Part shown: in pieces, positions 39,885 through 51,546 of the stretch | Layout: every line of letters starts with the position of its first letter | Numbering within the stretch: position 1 is the stretch's first letter | DNA from: Trametopsis cervina | Lineage: Eukaryota > Basidiomycota > Agaricomycetes > Polyporales > Irpicaceae | DNA length: 64,000 nt | Direction of reading: 5' to 3' | Assembly (NCBI GenBank): GCA_022385755.1 | Contig: MU278350.1 | Span: 624,972-688,971 of the forward strand | Made by a program: the position numbers and the translations under genes | Notes under the pieces: generated by a model | Database searches by the model: none | Told to the model about the DNA's origin: nothing | What the model saw: the letters and a program-made list of their open reading frames with translations, nothing else

Positions 39885-40333
39885 GTCTATTTAATTTGAG
39901 TGTTGAAAAGAACTGAAAATTTACGTGCGAGACGCAAAGAATGGGAGGTAGAACTGAGGTAGATGGAGTGAGCAGACAAAGAAAAGTTTCTCGTTGGCGA
40001 ACCGCTGGACCGTTTTTATTCAAGCGCCGATGACTAATCACAACCCCATCTTTGAACCAAACTGTTCATACATGCTGCCGATGTGATACACGCGAATAAC
40101 TTGTGGTTACTGTACGAGTGGGCACTTCAAGCACTGTTTCAACATTTAAAAGCGTTGAGTGATACACATGAAAGAAGGGCTAGAATAATCGCGTAATAAC
40201 TAGTGAATCACACCACTTCGAGAATACAGGAAACTGCTCCGAAGTTAGCGTCATCTCATTCAGAACAGAAGAACTTACAAATTATCCAGTTGAGCCACAT
40301 AATAAACCCTTAAGAGCACGAGTTATACTCACG
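39885..40333. other. Intergenic spacer
   Basis: About 450 bp between the GTPase stop and the DBP2 start, both minus; should contain the DBP2 promoter and 5' UTR. No coding frame recognised. Confidence 0.5.
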
Positions 40334-41258
40334 CTACATAATAATACAGTCCTTCTTGCGCCGTTTCTTCGGCGGCGTAGGATATCGCTTGCGCATCTGC
40401 CTGGTTAGATCCTCGAAGACGTCCTGGACGTGCCAATTCTTCTTCGCCGAAGTCTCAAAAAAGTGCACGTTCCATCTGTCGGCAAACTCTTGTATGGCCT
40501 GACGGTTGACTTCGCGCTCCGTGTACTGCGATTATGTATAAGCCATTCTCACTCTCAAGTGCACCTGGTCTATCGCTCACAAGGTCCATCTTTGTCCCAA
40601 CTATTACGATTGGGATGTCCTGCATTCCGTTCAAAATGTTGAAGCATAAGCCCAACATAAGTAGCTTACAGTCTCTTTAGACTTGATATGTATGATTTGC
40701 TGCCGAATGTCTTCAAGGTTACGAAGGCTAGCTTCTTCAGTAAGGCTTCGCGACAACATTAGTGGCTGATTTACAACAGTACGATGCAAGCTCACCTGAA
40801 GACCAGCAAAAATCCGGTTCCAGACTATGAGACATTAGCTAAATAAGCAGTCAAGCGTTGCAGATGGCCACCAACCGTGATGTATATTTCGTTTAGCGCA
40901 GTGAACTGCTCTGCCCCAGCAGTATCCAGTATTTCAAGCTGTGTAGACATGAAACCCAGGGAGAGCTATGTGTAGTTTGAACAACATACTGCCATGACCT
41001 CTCCATCGACCTCTATCTCACGCCGGTATTGTTCTATTTGGGGTGTTTGAGTGGGTAACAACGAAGTGGGTTGGTTTGTAGACGAACCCTCTATGGTTGG
41101 ATTGTAATGCTCAGGAAACTCATTGGTAACGAATCTTGCAGTCAACGCCGATTTTCCAACTCCTCCGGCTAGAAAAGTTTCAGTGTGAGAAGAGCAATCA
41201 AGTGAACGAGAGCCTGGTGGAACGAACCGCCCAGTATCACAATCCCGTATTCACGCAT
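40334..41258 (-). CDS. Ras-superfamily small GTPase, Rap/Rsr1 type
   Basis: Membrane-anchored GTP switch, probably in polarity or growth-site selection. P loop GAGGVGKSAL (split by an intron after MREYGIVILG), effector/switch I YNPTIEEQYRREIEV (formed across a 54-nt intron), switch II DTAGAEQF, guanine motif GTKMDL and ETSAK. The C terminus is polybasic (KKRRKK) with a CAAX box CIIM, predicting farnesylation. The Gln61 position of Ras is Ala here, as non-Gln residues are in Rap1 and Rsr1, implying dependence on a specialised GAP. Start ATG 41256-41258, stop 40334-40336. Six or so introns of 50-60 nt. Confidence 0.9.
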
Positions 41259-41600
41259 GCTGGCGGACTTACGCCTGGTTCGAAAGCCCCAATCTAGAAT
41301 CGAGGAAGTTGGAGAACTACGGCAAGCGACGAAGGCGAGCGTGGTACCATCCGTAGCCCAGGGCAGTGAAGATGAATGAGAGTGAAACGTAACTCTCAGC
41401 AGGGTTGCGAGTGAGCGTGGTCCATAAAGCCCTACTCACCGACGTTTCCTAATTGGGGTGCGCGCCAACCCACGGTCCATGGTGTGCTGACCGGTTGAGT
41501 GAGACGAAAGTCAAGGAGCAGCCTTCACCTGGTACTCCACGTTGTGCAAGCGTCGACGACCAGCAGACGACGCCTAAATCCAGTATCGTTTTCTGGCAAT
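41259..41600. other. Divergent promoter, GTPase/cyclophilin
   Basis: About 340 bp between divergent start codons. Nothing else recognised. Confidence 0.5.
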
Positions 41601-42975
41601 ATGGTCAGGCCACGCGTCTTCTTTGACGTTGTTATCGACGACAACGCGGTGGGCAGGTGCGTTGTGGCTCAGTCCCGGGTGCTTTGGACTGATTGTTTGG
41701 CTGACTCCTGCTCGCCTGATCTGTTAGGGTTATCTTCGAGCTGTTCAATGACACCGCGCCAAAGACTTGCGAAAAGTACGCATCCTCTCAGACCGCTTAT
41801 GATGAGCACACATCCTGACAGGTGGTGGTAGTTTTCGCGCCTTGTGCACTGGTGAAAAAGGCCTATCAGCAATCTCTGAACGGCCACTGTATTACAAGAA
41901 CAGCATCATTCACAGGTCGATCAAGGATTTCATGATCCAAGGAGGAGGTATGTGTAGTTGTTTTGCAGACGTTAGACATGCCACAATAAGCTTCTTCTGC
42001 TAGACTTCACCAAACGCAATGGATCAGGCGGCGAGTCGATATACGGCGGCACATTCCCAGATGAAGACCTCACGCGTGAGATTAACTCAGAGGGGTGCGT
42101 TTTTCTAACTTACTATCAGAGAATAGATAATGACAGGGACACAGTTTGCTATGCATGGCTAACAAGGGTCCGAATACCAATGGCTCTCAATTCTTTATCA
42201 CACTGCGACCTTGCCCGCATCTTAACGGTATGGCTCATAGAGGAGACATGTCATTTGATCATACTAAGAGGCTCCAGGGAAACACGTCGTGTTTGGGAAA
42301 GTCATACGTGGGTATCAAGACGTTATCCAAAGTATTACGGAAGTGCCTGTCGATGAGAGAGATAGACCCACGATGCCTGTGACCATCGCAAATTGTGGGG
42401 AATTGATCCTGCGCAATGATAGGAATCGTTCTCAAGCTGAGGGTATGTTGCGACACTCTGGTGATATCTCATGATAGTGACAATGGCGTGGTAGTACCAA
42501 AGGAGGCAGAAGAACAACGTCGCGGCGACCCTGAGAGTGGGTCAGAGCAAGATCATCGAAAGCACCATTCAAAGAAGCGGCAACACAAGTATGAAACGGA
42601 CATCCGCAGCGACGAAGGTTCAGACAGTGGAGAACGTAACAGTCGCCGAAGCCGCAAGAAGAACAAACATAAGAAATGTCGTTCACCATCTCCATCCAAC
42701 TCTCTGAAGGCGGAAACTACTAAAAGCGAGGGCCTAGTACAAGAGACGGAGGAAGAATACGATGCCAGGTTAGAGCGTGAAGAGAACGAAAGACTAGAGG
42801 CACAGAGGAAAAAGGAACTAGAGCGGCTGAAAAAGATGCGAGAAGAGGTGCTCACAACCAATGGCGTGAGGTTCAAAGGTAAACCAGCCCAGTATTGTCC
42901 CGCTTGTCATGGCTCATCACAGTCGCAGGCCGAGGACGAATGAAATATATGGACCCTGAGCTTCGGCGCGATTGA
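41601..42975 (+). CDS. Cyclophilin-type prolyl isomerase with charged C-terminal tail
   Basis: Peptidyl-prolyl cis-trans isomerase. The cyclophilin domain reads [87 protein letters not shown] (with the active-site Arg in [12 protein letters not shown] and Phe/Gln in NGSQFF) and [12 protein letters not shown]. After about 190 residues comes a Lys/Arg/Glu/Ser-rich tail with [12 protein letters not shown] and a coiled coil, ending [20 protein letters not shown] after a final intron. The tail resembles nuclear, splicing-associated cyclophilins (PPIG or Cyp-RS type), so a role in mRNA processing is likely but inferred. Start ATG 41601; stop TGA 42973-42975. Confidence 0.9.
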
Positions 42976-43098
42976 TCACTACGCTGTGAATACATTCGCA
43001 ACACACAATATGATAACGACGGAAACCCGATAGCATATCTTCTGATACATTTCACTACCACCATTATTCTATTTATCTGCTGTATGTTTCAGTACTAC

Positions 43099-44068
43099 TT
43101 AATGTCGTCTAGTGGGGTGCTCACTGGGTCCCAGCTTAAGCCATTTTGGAACCTTCGTTGTACCTTTGCCCGACGAAGACCCGGAAGAGCCTACCTGCTT
43201 CTTGGACGTTGACGAACTAGTCGTAAGAGCAGGTTCTTCGTACGTAGGAGGCCTGGGTAGGTCTTCTGCTACCGCGAGGACCGACGGATCAAGAGGGGCA
43301 GGGACATTGACATCTGCAGCAGTGTCACTTTACATGCTCCAGCGAACACAGTCAAGTACGCACGATTCAGGGACTCGTCATCAAATCTTAGATGCAGCAC
43401 GGAGGATGGCGCTAACTGCAGCTGTAGTAGGTTCAAGTCGCGGACTTGAGGGTCAGAAACCTTTAATTCGCGTTTCGGTGGCGTTTGGTCTGGAAGCCCT
43501 GAGCACCAAAATCAATTTCGTGTACCGTGCTCACTTACAGAGAACGAATTTGATTGGTTTTACATCTTCCCGCAGTGAACTTCGCACAAATGCGTAAACG
43601 GCGCGTATCTTGTCGGTGGAGGAGAAGGTCTTTTCCAGCTGTGTGCGGTCGGCAAACTTGACACGTATGGTAGTCTAGGGAGATAGTCCGTTCGTAATTG
43701 GTTTATACTGCAAGACAACGACGCACTGCTGGGTACTTTGCCTCTTTTGCCTTCTGTTCTGCATCTCGCATTGCCTGTGTACGGAGAGGGGCGTTCACAA
43801 GAGATTGGGTTCTGGCCGTCAGCGAATCCTGTGCAGCCTTCAAATCAGCGGGGCTAGGAGTGAAGTACGTCTCAGGGAGTTCGGCAGCTACGGTGTGTGG
43901 TGTCAGCTGTACGAGCTCATCGAAATAAATGACACACATACGCGCCCCTGGACTTGCAGTGGCTTCAGACGGCCTGAACACACGAAACGCGGGCTGGGAA
44001 GCCTGCGCAGACGCAGACGCAGGATGGACAGCCACCTGCGATGGCGCGGCCTGAGTGTCGGACGACAT
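43099..44068 (-). CDS. UBX-domain protein (TUG/ASPL-like)
   Basis: Probable Cdc48/p97 adaptor. The N terminus (MSSDTQAAPSQ, then FRVFRPSEATASPGAPAELP) leads to the family segment YFTPSPADLKAAQDSLTART and NAPLRTQAMRDAEQK. A UBX beta-grasp domain follows: TTIRVKFADRTQLEKTFSS, KIRAVYAFVRSSLRE, PIKFVLYQTPPKRELKVSD and LAPSSVLHLRF. The FVLYQTPP segment corresponds to the Cdc48-contact loop region. The Ser/Gly-rich end contains KVPKWLKLG and stops at 43099-43101. Animal TUG has N-terminal ubiquitin-like domains that are absent here, so this is a short form or the 5' end is incomplete. A TTATAAG element lies 80 bp upstream of the ATG. Confidence 0.85.
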
Positions 44069-44125
44069 GAAAAGTGGATGTAAGAGTGAAGGATTCTCAA
44101 GGCTAGGAAGTGGATGCTTGCGCGT

Positions 44126-44500
44126 TCACTGGCCCAAAGAGCTCTTATAAGCCGCGGAAAACATACGAACGTTATCGAATTCACTAATCAACATACATAA
44201 CTCCTCAAGTAGATCTACGGGCTGCTTGCTCGCTGCACTGATACTGCAGAAGAAAAGAAAGCATAGTCAGCGGGAAGTTGATGCGGAGGATGTGAGGCAA
44301 AAGTCAGAATGTTGTAGATTGTCTCATATCCTCGATCCCAGGACTCGCCGGCGAGCATGTCCCTTTGGTGTGAGATCCAGGACAATCGAACGCAAATTAC
44401 GAAAGTAACATCACATGATATATGAGTGAAAGAGACACTGACCTGCGTTCCGTGTCGATGGTCAGTAAGATGGAGGCTGAAGCAAGGCTGCAGAGCTCTG
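44126..44500 (-). CDS. Possible small multi-exon gene, product unknown
   Basis: Exon-like blocks join in frame: 44443-44500 (ELCSLASASILLTIDTER), an optional 18-nt block at 44346-44363, and 44126-44243 (SAASKQPVDLLEELCMLISE through AAYKSSLGQ) ending at a TGA (44126-44128). The last block has a textbook branch point and TTCTTCTGCAG acceptor. The amphipathic helical pattern looks coding, but I know no family. The first exon and start codon are unresolved: the only nearby in-frame ATG (44681-44683) is 37 bp from the divergent PITH start, which is implausibly close. Could instead be a noncoding antisense or chance frame. Confidence 0.3.
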
Positions 44501-44720
44501 CTGCAATTTGTTAGCAGCACTCGTATTTGGGTGTATTTATCCCTGGCGCTTACATTCGCTTTACATAATTTACTATGTGTATGCACTTGCAGCTGGTATT
44601 ACATCTTGAGTAGGCAACAGACTGCAGGTAGGCTCTATGTACGGTATCAACTGGGTCAGTCCGTCTGACAAACAGCACAGCATATTCTACTGCTCAACAC
44701 CGCAATCCTACAGTGAGCTC

Positions 44721-45608
44721 ATGCCTCACGACCACTCTCATGCCTGTGGCGAGGAACACCACGATCATGATCACGTACCGGAAGCCCAAGGACACAGGGA
44801 TAATCTCTACTCACGCATCGACCGCGACAATATAGTTGCCTTCAACGCGCAAGGACAGCCTGCATCAGTCATCAAACCTTGGCATGCGCGGTTGGATGAA
44901 GAACTTGTACGTAACATACCTGACACTGTCTTCAAACGGGTCAACTACACTTTTCCTAGTATCTCGAATCCGACGCAGACGACCAAATGTGCGCGTACTC
45001 CGAGGGTTCTCTCCAGCTACTCATGCCATGGTCTGTACAGGATCATACGCATACCGTTTACTGGTTCGGTTAAACTGCGTGCTCTATTACTCAAAGCTGG
45101 ACCAGCAGATCAGACACCAACCAAAGTGGCGTTGGTGAGTGCAATGTACTTCTGTGTACCATCGTTCCAGATGCTGATCTCTTGCATAGTATAATAATGC
45201 CGATGACCTCGACTTCTCTGAAATATCCGACCGTAAGCCGACCCAGGAGTTTGCAGTGCCGCAAGGAAGGGAAATTGGAGAGTACCATGTCATGTAGGGG
45301 TACCTCATGTCTGTTCTGCATGACAGTTAACGAGATTCTTCCCAGGGCTGCTAAGTTTCCGGCAGTGACCTCGATAACCTTATTCTTCCCGCAATCCCAG
45401 GGCGCGGACAGTACGCGCATTTATTACATAGGCTTTTTGGGTCAATGGAGCGAGGTACGTGTAAAATGGATGGAAGTTCGTGCTGGATTGATGAGGAAGT
45501 CTTGTGCAGCGCAAGTCCGAACCTGTAATCGCTGTCTACGAGTCTCGAGCCAATCCTGCAGATCATTTAAAAATAAAGGGGATTCAAGGCGCAATGTACA
45601 ACTCTTAG
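44721..45608 (+). CDS. PITH-domain protein (C-terminal thioredoxin-like domain partner)
   Basis: Cytosolic protein consisting mainly of a PITH domain, the proteasome-interacting module found at the C terminus of TXNL1. The His/Asp-rich N terminus (MPHDHSHACGEEHHDHDH) is typical of the stand-alone PITHD1 form. Then NLYSRIDRDNIVAFNAQG, YLESDADDQMIIRIPFTGSV, KLRALLLKAGP, YNNADDLDFSEISD, PTQEFAVPQGREIGEYHVM, FPAVTSITLFFPQSQG, IYYIGFLGQWSE and the end VIAVYESRANPADHLKIK to a TAG at 45606-45608. About six introns. The order matches the full-length PITHD1 family. No thioredoxin domain is present. Confidence 0.9.
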
Positions 45609-46218
45609 CTATTGTTGGTCGCGCGGATTACATGGTCATTTCGTTCGAAAGCTACTTATCCCAGTGAGAGGAAAAGCCAGCGCCAGATCATATAAGATCG
45701 CTTGTGTAGCAACAGGTATACCTCCTTGTTTCAGATGCCCCTTTTCCGTTCCAGGCTCGTGTGTTCTCTTCTTTCAATGTTTCGAGGATCGAGAAAAAAA
45801 ACACCGTCTTGTGCAATTTTCCATCGCCTCCAAGTTCTGTATTGTGAATTGTCGCCCCGTCGACGCTTTGTTACTGATGTATAACTGTATGCTGTTTGTC
45901 CGAGCTGCCTGCAGTTTGGTAAACGAGTGTGCTGAGATGATAGTCCCCATACATGATGTGGACATTGAGAATAGAATCCTTAGTGTTACCCATACACTGC
46001 AAACATCAAGCTACCTCAATGGGGCCAGCACCTATGCTGTTGTACAGCCTCTGTAGCACCACGTTGTGGTTTGATGTAGATTCATTGAAACCATAGTTCT
46101 GTACAAGGTCACTTTTACATATGTTAAACATGGTGAGACACAATGGACGGATTGGTGAACGTATAAACATGAGTCAGAACTGCATGTGAATCTGCTCAAG
46201 CCTCTAATCGTGTATCAA
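45609..46218. other. Convergent 3' regions
   Basis: About 610 bp between the stops of the PITH gene and the eIF4B-like gene. A plus-strand frame at 45664-46056 starts with GTG and lacks features. No other content recognised. Confidence 0.45.
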
Positions 46219-48135
46219 TCAGATCGTCACATCCTCAACGTTTTCTGCAAGTTCATCAACTTCAGCATCGCCTTCCTTGCCAGTATCCGACGTGCTTCTC
46301 CTGGCGGCCGCAGCAGCGTTGGCGAAGCTGAAAGAAGGGCGAACGTTTGCAGCGGCGGGTGCGGAGGCCCGTGTCGGGTCTGCTTTAGGCGAAGTCGGGG
46401 CAGTAGACGGAGCGGAACTACGAGATTCTCCGCGCTGAGAGGCAGTCCGAGAGGACGTTCGGGACATCGAATGAACGACACGTTCCTTAACTTGCTCACG
46501 TTCCTTTTCAAGACGTTCTGCTACTGCCACTTCTTTAGAAAGAGTATCGACAGGTCTGTAAGGTAGTTCAGACTTATTCGTACGCAAGGAGTTTCAGCAC
46601 TTACTTGGCAGCACCAAACGGATTGGATTTGGGTGCAGCATTTGCAGGATTGGGGGAGGAAAGAGGGGATGGCACATTAGAAGAACTGGAACGAGGAAGT
46701 AATTCGAGCTTCCTTCGGGTCATTTGGGGTGTCGGAGGGACGGAACTGGTGGCTGGGAAGCGGAGAAAGTCAACCCATGACTACACCACATCTGGCACAG
46801 TAGAACTTACGGGAAGTACTGTTACGCGATATACCAGACCTCCGCCAGTCACCCTCGTCTGCAATGGCGGGCACATCTCTCGGCGGACCCACCTCACCAC
46901 GCCCGCGGACGCCGCTAAATTTACTACGAGATTCTTCGGCAGGTGCACTTGGCACAAATTTACTTCCTTTTACCCACACGTCCTCTGATTCAGCGGCTCC
47001 TTGGGGACCGGCGTCTTGGCTCCGGAACCCAGAGCCACGTCGTTTGAATGCAGGCTCCAGTTCTGAAGGGGGACTCGAAGGAGAGGCACGGGCTAGGGGA
47101 CGACTCGACCTCCAGTCGCTAATACCGTCAGCGACAGCCGGGGGTGGCGGCTCGCGCGAGGAAGGCCCATCAAACCGACGACGGGAACCGTCTCGAGACT
47201 GTAGATCAGGGAGTGGTCCATCCCGTCGCCAGTTGTTAGAGAATTTGTCATCATCGAATCCTCCACCGCCAAACCCGGCACGTTCTTTCGCTGGGTACAG
47301 ATAATGTGTATCATGAATATGAGAAGGTTCAGATCGGATCAGTACGTACGAGGTTCAGCGACACTTATGCGGACTGTACGGCCAGCCAAAGGCTGTGCAC
47401 GATATATGAATTAAGGGGACACGAAGCTTATGCATAAGACTCACAGTTCCTGATTTCACTAAAGCTTCTTTCAAGCCATCCAGCTCAGCAAACTCAACAT
47501 ACCCAAACCCCTTGGGCTTTTCATCTCTATCCTTGATGATTTTGACGGACTTTAACTACGTGGGTACCCATAAGCTACGTCGTAAAGGCTTATAGGGTGA
47601 TGGCATACCTCGTGTCCAGCAAAGAATTCCTCTATCTCATGTTCTGTGAGGTCGAATGCTAGATTTCCGACAAAAGCAGTGTATGGGGGTTCGGTCGGTA
47701 GAGGGAGGTCTTCACGTCCTGGGGGAAACCCACGGTCCGCTGGAGAGATGATTGAGGATCTGAAAAGTATGAAAGATTGTGCAAGGACGTACGACGTGAT
47801 GATGCAAAGTCGTCTCGCCTGCGATCCCCTAAACGGGATCGGTCATCGTCCGACCGTGCTGCTGCTATGTAAAGCTGAGGTGATTACAATTTCACAGAGC
47901 GGCCCAGGACTCACGGGCAGTAGGAAGGGAGTCCATTTCGTCAGCCCATGAGCCTAAGGCTACACAGCATATCAGCTGCTGTCGTGATCACACTGGTTAT
48001 GCAAGATATACTCACTTGTATCCCCTAGAAACTCATTGAGAGACATTTTCTGTGCTTTCTTGGGCGCTGCATAACAGAAGAACACATGTTAAAGGAAGAC
48101 ATCGCCTGGAGGATCTAAGTTAATGTCTTACGCAT
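46219..48135 (-). CDS. eIF4B-like RNA-recognition-motif translation factor
   Basis: Translation initiation factor resembling eIF4B (S. pombe Sce3), which stimulates eIF4A helicase activity. The N terminus MPPKKAQKMSLNEFLGD and SWADEMDSLP are family signatures. The RRM follows with RNP2-like AFVGNLAF and RNP1-like KGFGYVEF, then GRTVRISVAEP. The rest is an Arg/Gly/Ser/Asp-rich region with repeated WRR/FRR-type blocks (KFSNNWRRDGPLPD, GDWRRS) and a C-terminal coiled coil (KEVAVAERLEKEREQVKER), ending AENVEDVTI. The start codon plus one base (ATG C at 48132-48135) forms the whole first coding exon, followed by a roughly 60-nt intron. Stop 46219-46221. Confidence 0.85.
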
Positions 48136-48319
48136 TTTGATGGACCTCTAGGATGCGACAAAAGTTTTGTGTTTTGAGTTGAGGTAGGCGTCGCTGGCTG
48201 AGAGTACTTGCGAGCAAATTCTTGTCCTCCGGTATCCGAGCGCCTAAGGAGCAACTCTCACGCCTTTCATCCTTACCGTTCAGTCTCTTCAGAAACTTCG
48301 GAAATCCTACGCACACACC

Positions 48320-49481
48320 ATGATTCTGCTCGATGTGAATGTCTCTGTGACTGTTATCAATTTGACCGATGTTAACAATTTGGATTAGTCGAATAACTAC
48401 ATCATCCAGACAACGCTGGCTGAGAAGCTAATCAAGTAAGTTCTCATACATGCACGCCCTCTGACATTGACACCCTTCAGGCCATCGTCGTTGGATGTCC
48501 AGTTCGTCGATTTTGATGGTGTTCGATTCCACCTTTCTACTCCGGAACGCAAGACACAGCTTGTGCTGTCGATGAGCATCCGCTGCTGGGACGAACTCGT
48601 CAAGTACAACGTCCACAGCGTACTCCAGCGCGAATACGGCAACAGAGTCATGGCACAACCTGAAGCTGAATATAACGTCAGTCTAGACCTAGATTTAGAA
48701 CAGTTTCCGTTAGAAGGAGGTGAGTTGCACGGCAGTGGTACCATCGCTTGTTCTCATCGCTACCCAGAGGAACGGGATGCCCTCGTCAAGTCCATTTCTC
48801 TTCTCAAACGTAACGCCCTCGCAGCTCCCTTCGAGCTAGCCTTCAGTACGCAGAAAGAGCTTGCCGCATCGGGCACCGGCCAAGGAGACCTCCTTGCGCT
48901 TCATTATCGCGATGAAGAAGCCATTTATATCCAAGCGTCGTCTGATCGTGTTACCGTAATCTTCTCGACGGTGTTTCGAGAGGAGACGGACAGGATATTT
49001 GGGAAAGTCTTCCTCCAGGTGAGATCGTATTCTATGAGATCCCTTTAGTTGCTCATCGTCAATGAAGGAATTCGTCGATGCCAGGCGACTCCCAACCATA
49101 CAAAGCGCACCCCAAGTTCTTTACTCAGCCAGCCCACCTCACGAGCTTCAACATCTTCCTAACCTTAATCAGACCGAGGATGTCGGATATATTACGTTCA
49201 TCCTGTTCCCTCGTCATTTCTCCAACCCAGCGGTCGCCGAGACCACCATCAGTCATATTCAGAACTTCCGCGACTACCTTCACTATCATATCAAATGCTC
49301 GAAAGCGTACATGCATTCGCGCATGAGACACCGAGTTACCGAATTCCAGAAGGTTCTAAACAGAGCGAAAACCGAGGTAGCTACTGGCGAAAGGAAGACT
49401 GTGAGGTGCGTATCGCCAACAGTCCTCTCTTCGCGAAAGCTCATAGGTTCCGTCTACAGCGGGCGATCGCTGATTCGTTGA
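48320..49481 (+). CDS. ARPC2: Arp2/3 complex subunit 2 (p34-Arc)
   Basis: Core structural subunit of the Arp2/3 complex, which nucleates branched actin filaments at endocytic sites and hyphal tips. Spliced sequence: MILLDSNNYIIQTTLAEKLI, VQFVDFDGVRFHLSTPE, MSIRCWDELVKYNVHSVL, YNVSLDLDLEQFPLEG, SISLLKRNALAAPFE, LLALHYRDEEAIYI, DRVTVIFSTVFREETDR, GYITFILFPRHFSNPAV, NFRDYLHYHIKCSKAYMHSR and EFQKVLNRAK, all matching animal p34. The first exon encodes only MILLD before an intron; the last exon ends SGRSLIR at a TGA (49479-49481). About 300 residues, as expected. Confidence 0.95.
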
Positions 49482-49592
49482 GCAAAGACCAGCGAGCAAT
49501 GTGAGGATTACTGTATCATACAAACAACAATGGACAACAAATCACGATGCGACAACGCACAATGCGGTTGGAGAAATTTTTTTTTTATACTT

Positions 49593-51096
49593 TTAATATA
49601 TTGGGAAGCTCGGATCGACATCTCTTGACCATGCATTAAGGCCTCCAATGAGGTCTTTGACAACGACACTGCTCACTGAATTTCTCAGAGCATCGGCTGC
49701 CAATTGCGAGTCGTTACCGAGACGGCAGATAAAGTACACCTCCTTTACATCAGAGGTCACTTGGGCTTCAGGATTTGCCACTACCTCGGCCAAAGGAATG
49801 TCTACCAGGGCACTAGTTAGCGCGGAGAAGTCATAGCAGACGTGGATACTTGCTGACGGAGCCTGGTAAATGACAGATACCGAACTCGGTTGGTGGGCGA
49901 ACATCTATCACGCGGGTGTCGGGATGAGACCGCATAACGTTATCCAGATCCTGAGGCTATCGGTCAGCAATTAAGCACTGATGCATCAAATTGCACACGC
50001 CTTGGCCTTGATTCGATGTGCAGTCGATCCTTCTACCATACCGAGAGTCTCCCAATCAGGCCGCGGTCCTCCGCAGAATGCGACATAGTCCGTAGAGGCT
50101 ATAGAGCCGATTTTGTGCCCCTGTACCCCACACGCTAGACAGGTGGGACGACGTGTGCGAAGTTTTATGCTTCTGAAGGGGCTGAGAGATAATGCTGAAT
50201 ATAGGAGTAAAGTTGGCTTGCCCTCTGTCATGGTCAGGGTGGCAGTAAATGAAACCTCCTGCGTGAACCACTCACCATGCAACCCAGTCAGAATCTTGAT
50301 AGCCTCCAGTGCCTGTAGAGTTCCGACGATACCAGTCACTGCACCAAGTATACCAAGTTCTGCGCAACTGCCTGCAAATTCAGGGCTCGGTGGGGTAGGA
50401 AATAAACACCTATAGCACGGTCCGTCTTGGCCGTAGTTATATGTGCACAGCTGGCCTTCATATTTCTGAGCTGCTCCACTGACAAGAGGCTTATTGAGGA
50501 CAACGCAAGTATCGGAGAGGAGATATCGTGTTGCCAGATTGTCCGTGCAATCGAGGACGATGTCGAATGCCCGTAAAACGCCAACTGCGTTGTCGGCGGA
50601 TATCGCACACGTATGCGTAATGATTTCGACAGAAGAATTTAGTCTGTTAGAGAAGTTGAGCATGTATAGGGCTAAGAACACAGGACGAGTTACTGCGCGA
50701 GAGCTCTTTCGGCAGAGAGCGCCTTGTTCATGCCAACCTTGCTTTCAGAGTGAAGAATCTGGCGCTGTAGGTTGGACACCTCCACGACATCATGATCAAC
50801 AATACCAACCCTTCCTTAGCAGATTATGAAGTCAATTTGAGAGCGACGTGAAGTAGCTGACTCACCAACCCCTGCGGCCACCAGATATTGCAGTGCGGGA
50901 CAGCCGAGGCCTCCCGCGCCAATTACAATGACTGCTGCTTTTCGAAGACTAAGTTGTCCTATCATTTAGGTATGAGCTTCAGTACGCTTAGCCCTATAGA
51001 GAGACCACCTTCAAGCCCAAATTGGTCTAGAATCATCTGCCTTCCATACCGTCGATAGTCATCGAAGGGTAGATATCTGTCCTGTTCTTGGTGCAT
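49593..51096 (-). CDS. UBA4: Adenylyltransferase and sulfurtransferase UBA4/MOCS3
   Basis: E1-like enzyme that activates the ubiquitin-like protein Urm1, giving thiolation of tRNA wobble uridine and protein urmylation. N terminus [20 protein letters not shown], then nucleotide-binding [37 protein letters not shown] and [15 protein letters not shown]. Zinc ligands are in PCYRCLFP and CLACG. A C-terminal rhodanese domain contains [14 protein letters not shown] and the active-site Cys in [11 protein letters not shown], ending DPSFPIY (stop 49593-49595). Full two-domain length. Start ATG 51094-51096; the frame continues upstream without another ATG. At least six introns. Confidence 0.93.
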
Positions 51097-51546
51097 GCTA
51101 GCGCGGTTGAGTATAGAAAACTGAAAGTGTACTAGTGGGATGCGTCTTCGAGCAGGGGATTTTCGGGGGCGTGTACTCAGCACTCACCGGGGAAAAGACG
51201 CGCAAGGTCAAACCTGCGCCCACAATTTACCTCCCACCGGGCCGAGCGCCACTACATCCTCCTACTGTACTGTACTGAGCAAGTTGATCCTTGACTCGCA
51301 AAGTACACTGATTCAGCCTTTACATTTACAGTTCTAGTTTCTATTAGACGAGTGATTATAAGACTAGTAATCTCCAAGTGAGTGTGCTGTACACTTCTTT
51401 GCTCGTCTTATCAATGTAAAACAACAGGGATGACTAGTGTTAGTACGGCGGGCAGTCGCCCTCTCCTGCCTGTCCCCGAAGAGATAACAGGCCATCCTGC
51501 GGATAACATGGCCGTCATGTATCGATGTGTGTCGTGTTGTTACTAG
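51097..51546. other. Divergent region, UBA4/APC10, with unresolved APC10 first exon
   Basis: About 450 bp. A 41-codon plus-strand frame starts at ATG 51430 but cannot be joined in phase to the APC10 body with a consensus donor. The true first APC10 exon is probably in this stretch. Confidence 0.4.

Noticed and set aside
41040..41100. Apparent 18-residue insertion in switch I of the small GTPase
   Set aside because: The stretch has a GTTCGT donor and AATAG acceptor, and removing 54 nt restores a normal effector loop, so it is an intron.
45664..46056. A 130-codon frame 3' of the PITH gene
   Set aside because: Starts with GTG and reads as random; likely 3' UTR of the PITH gene.
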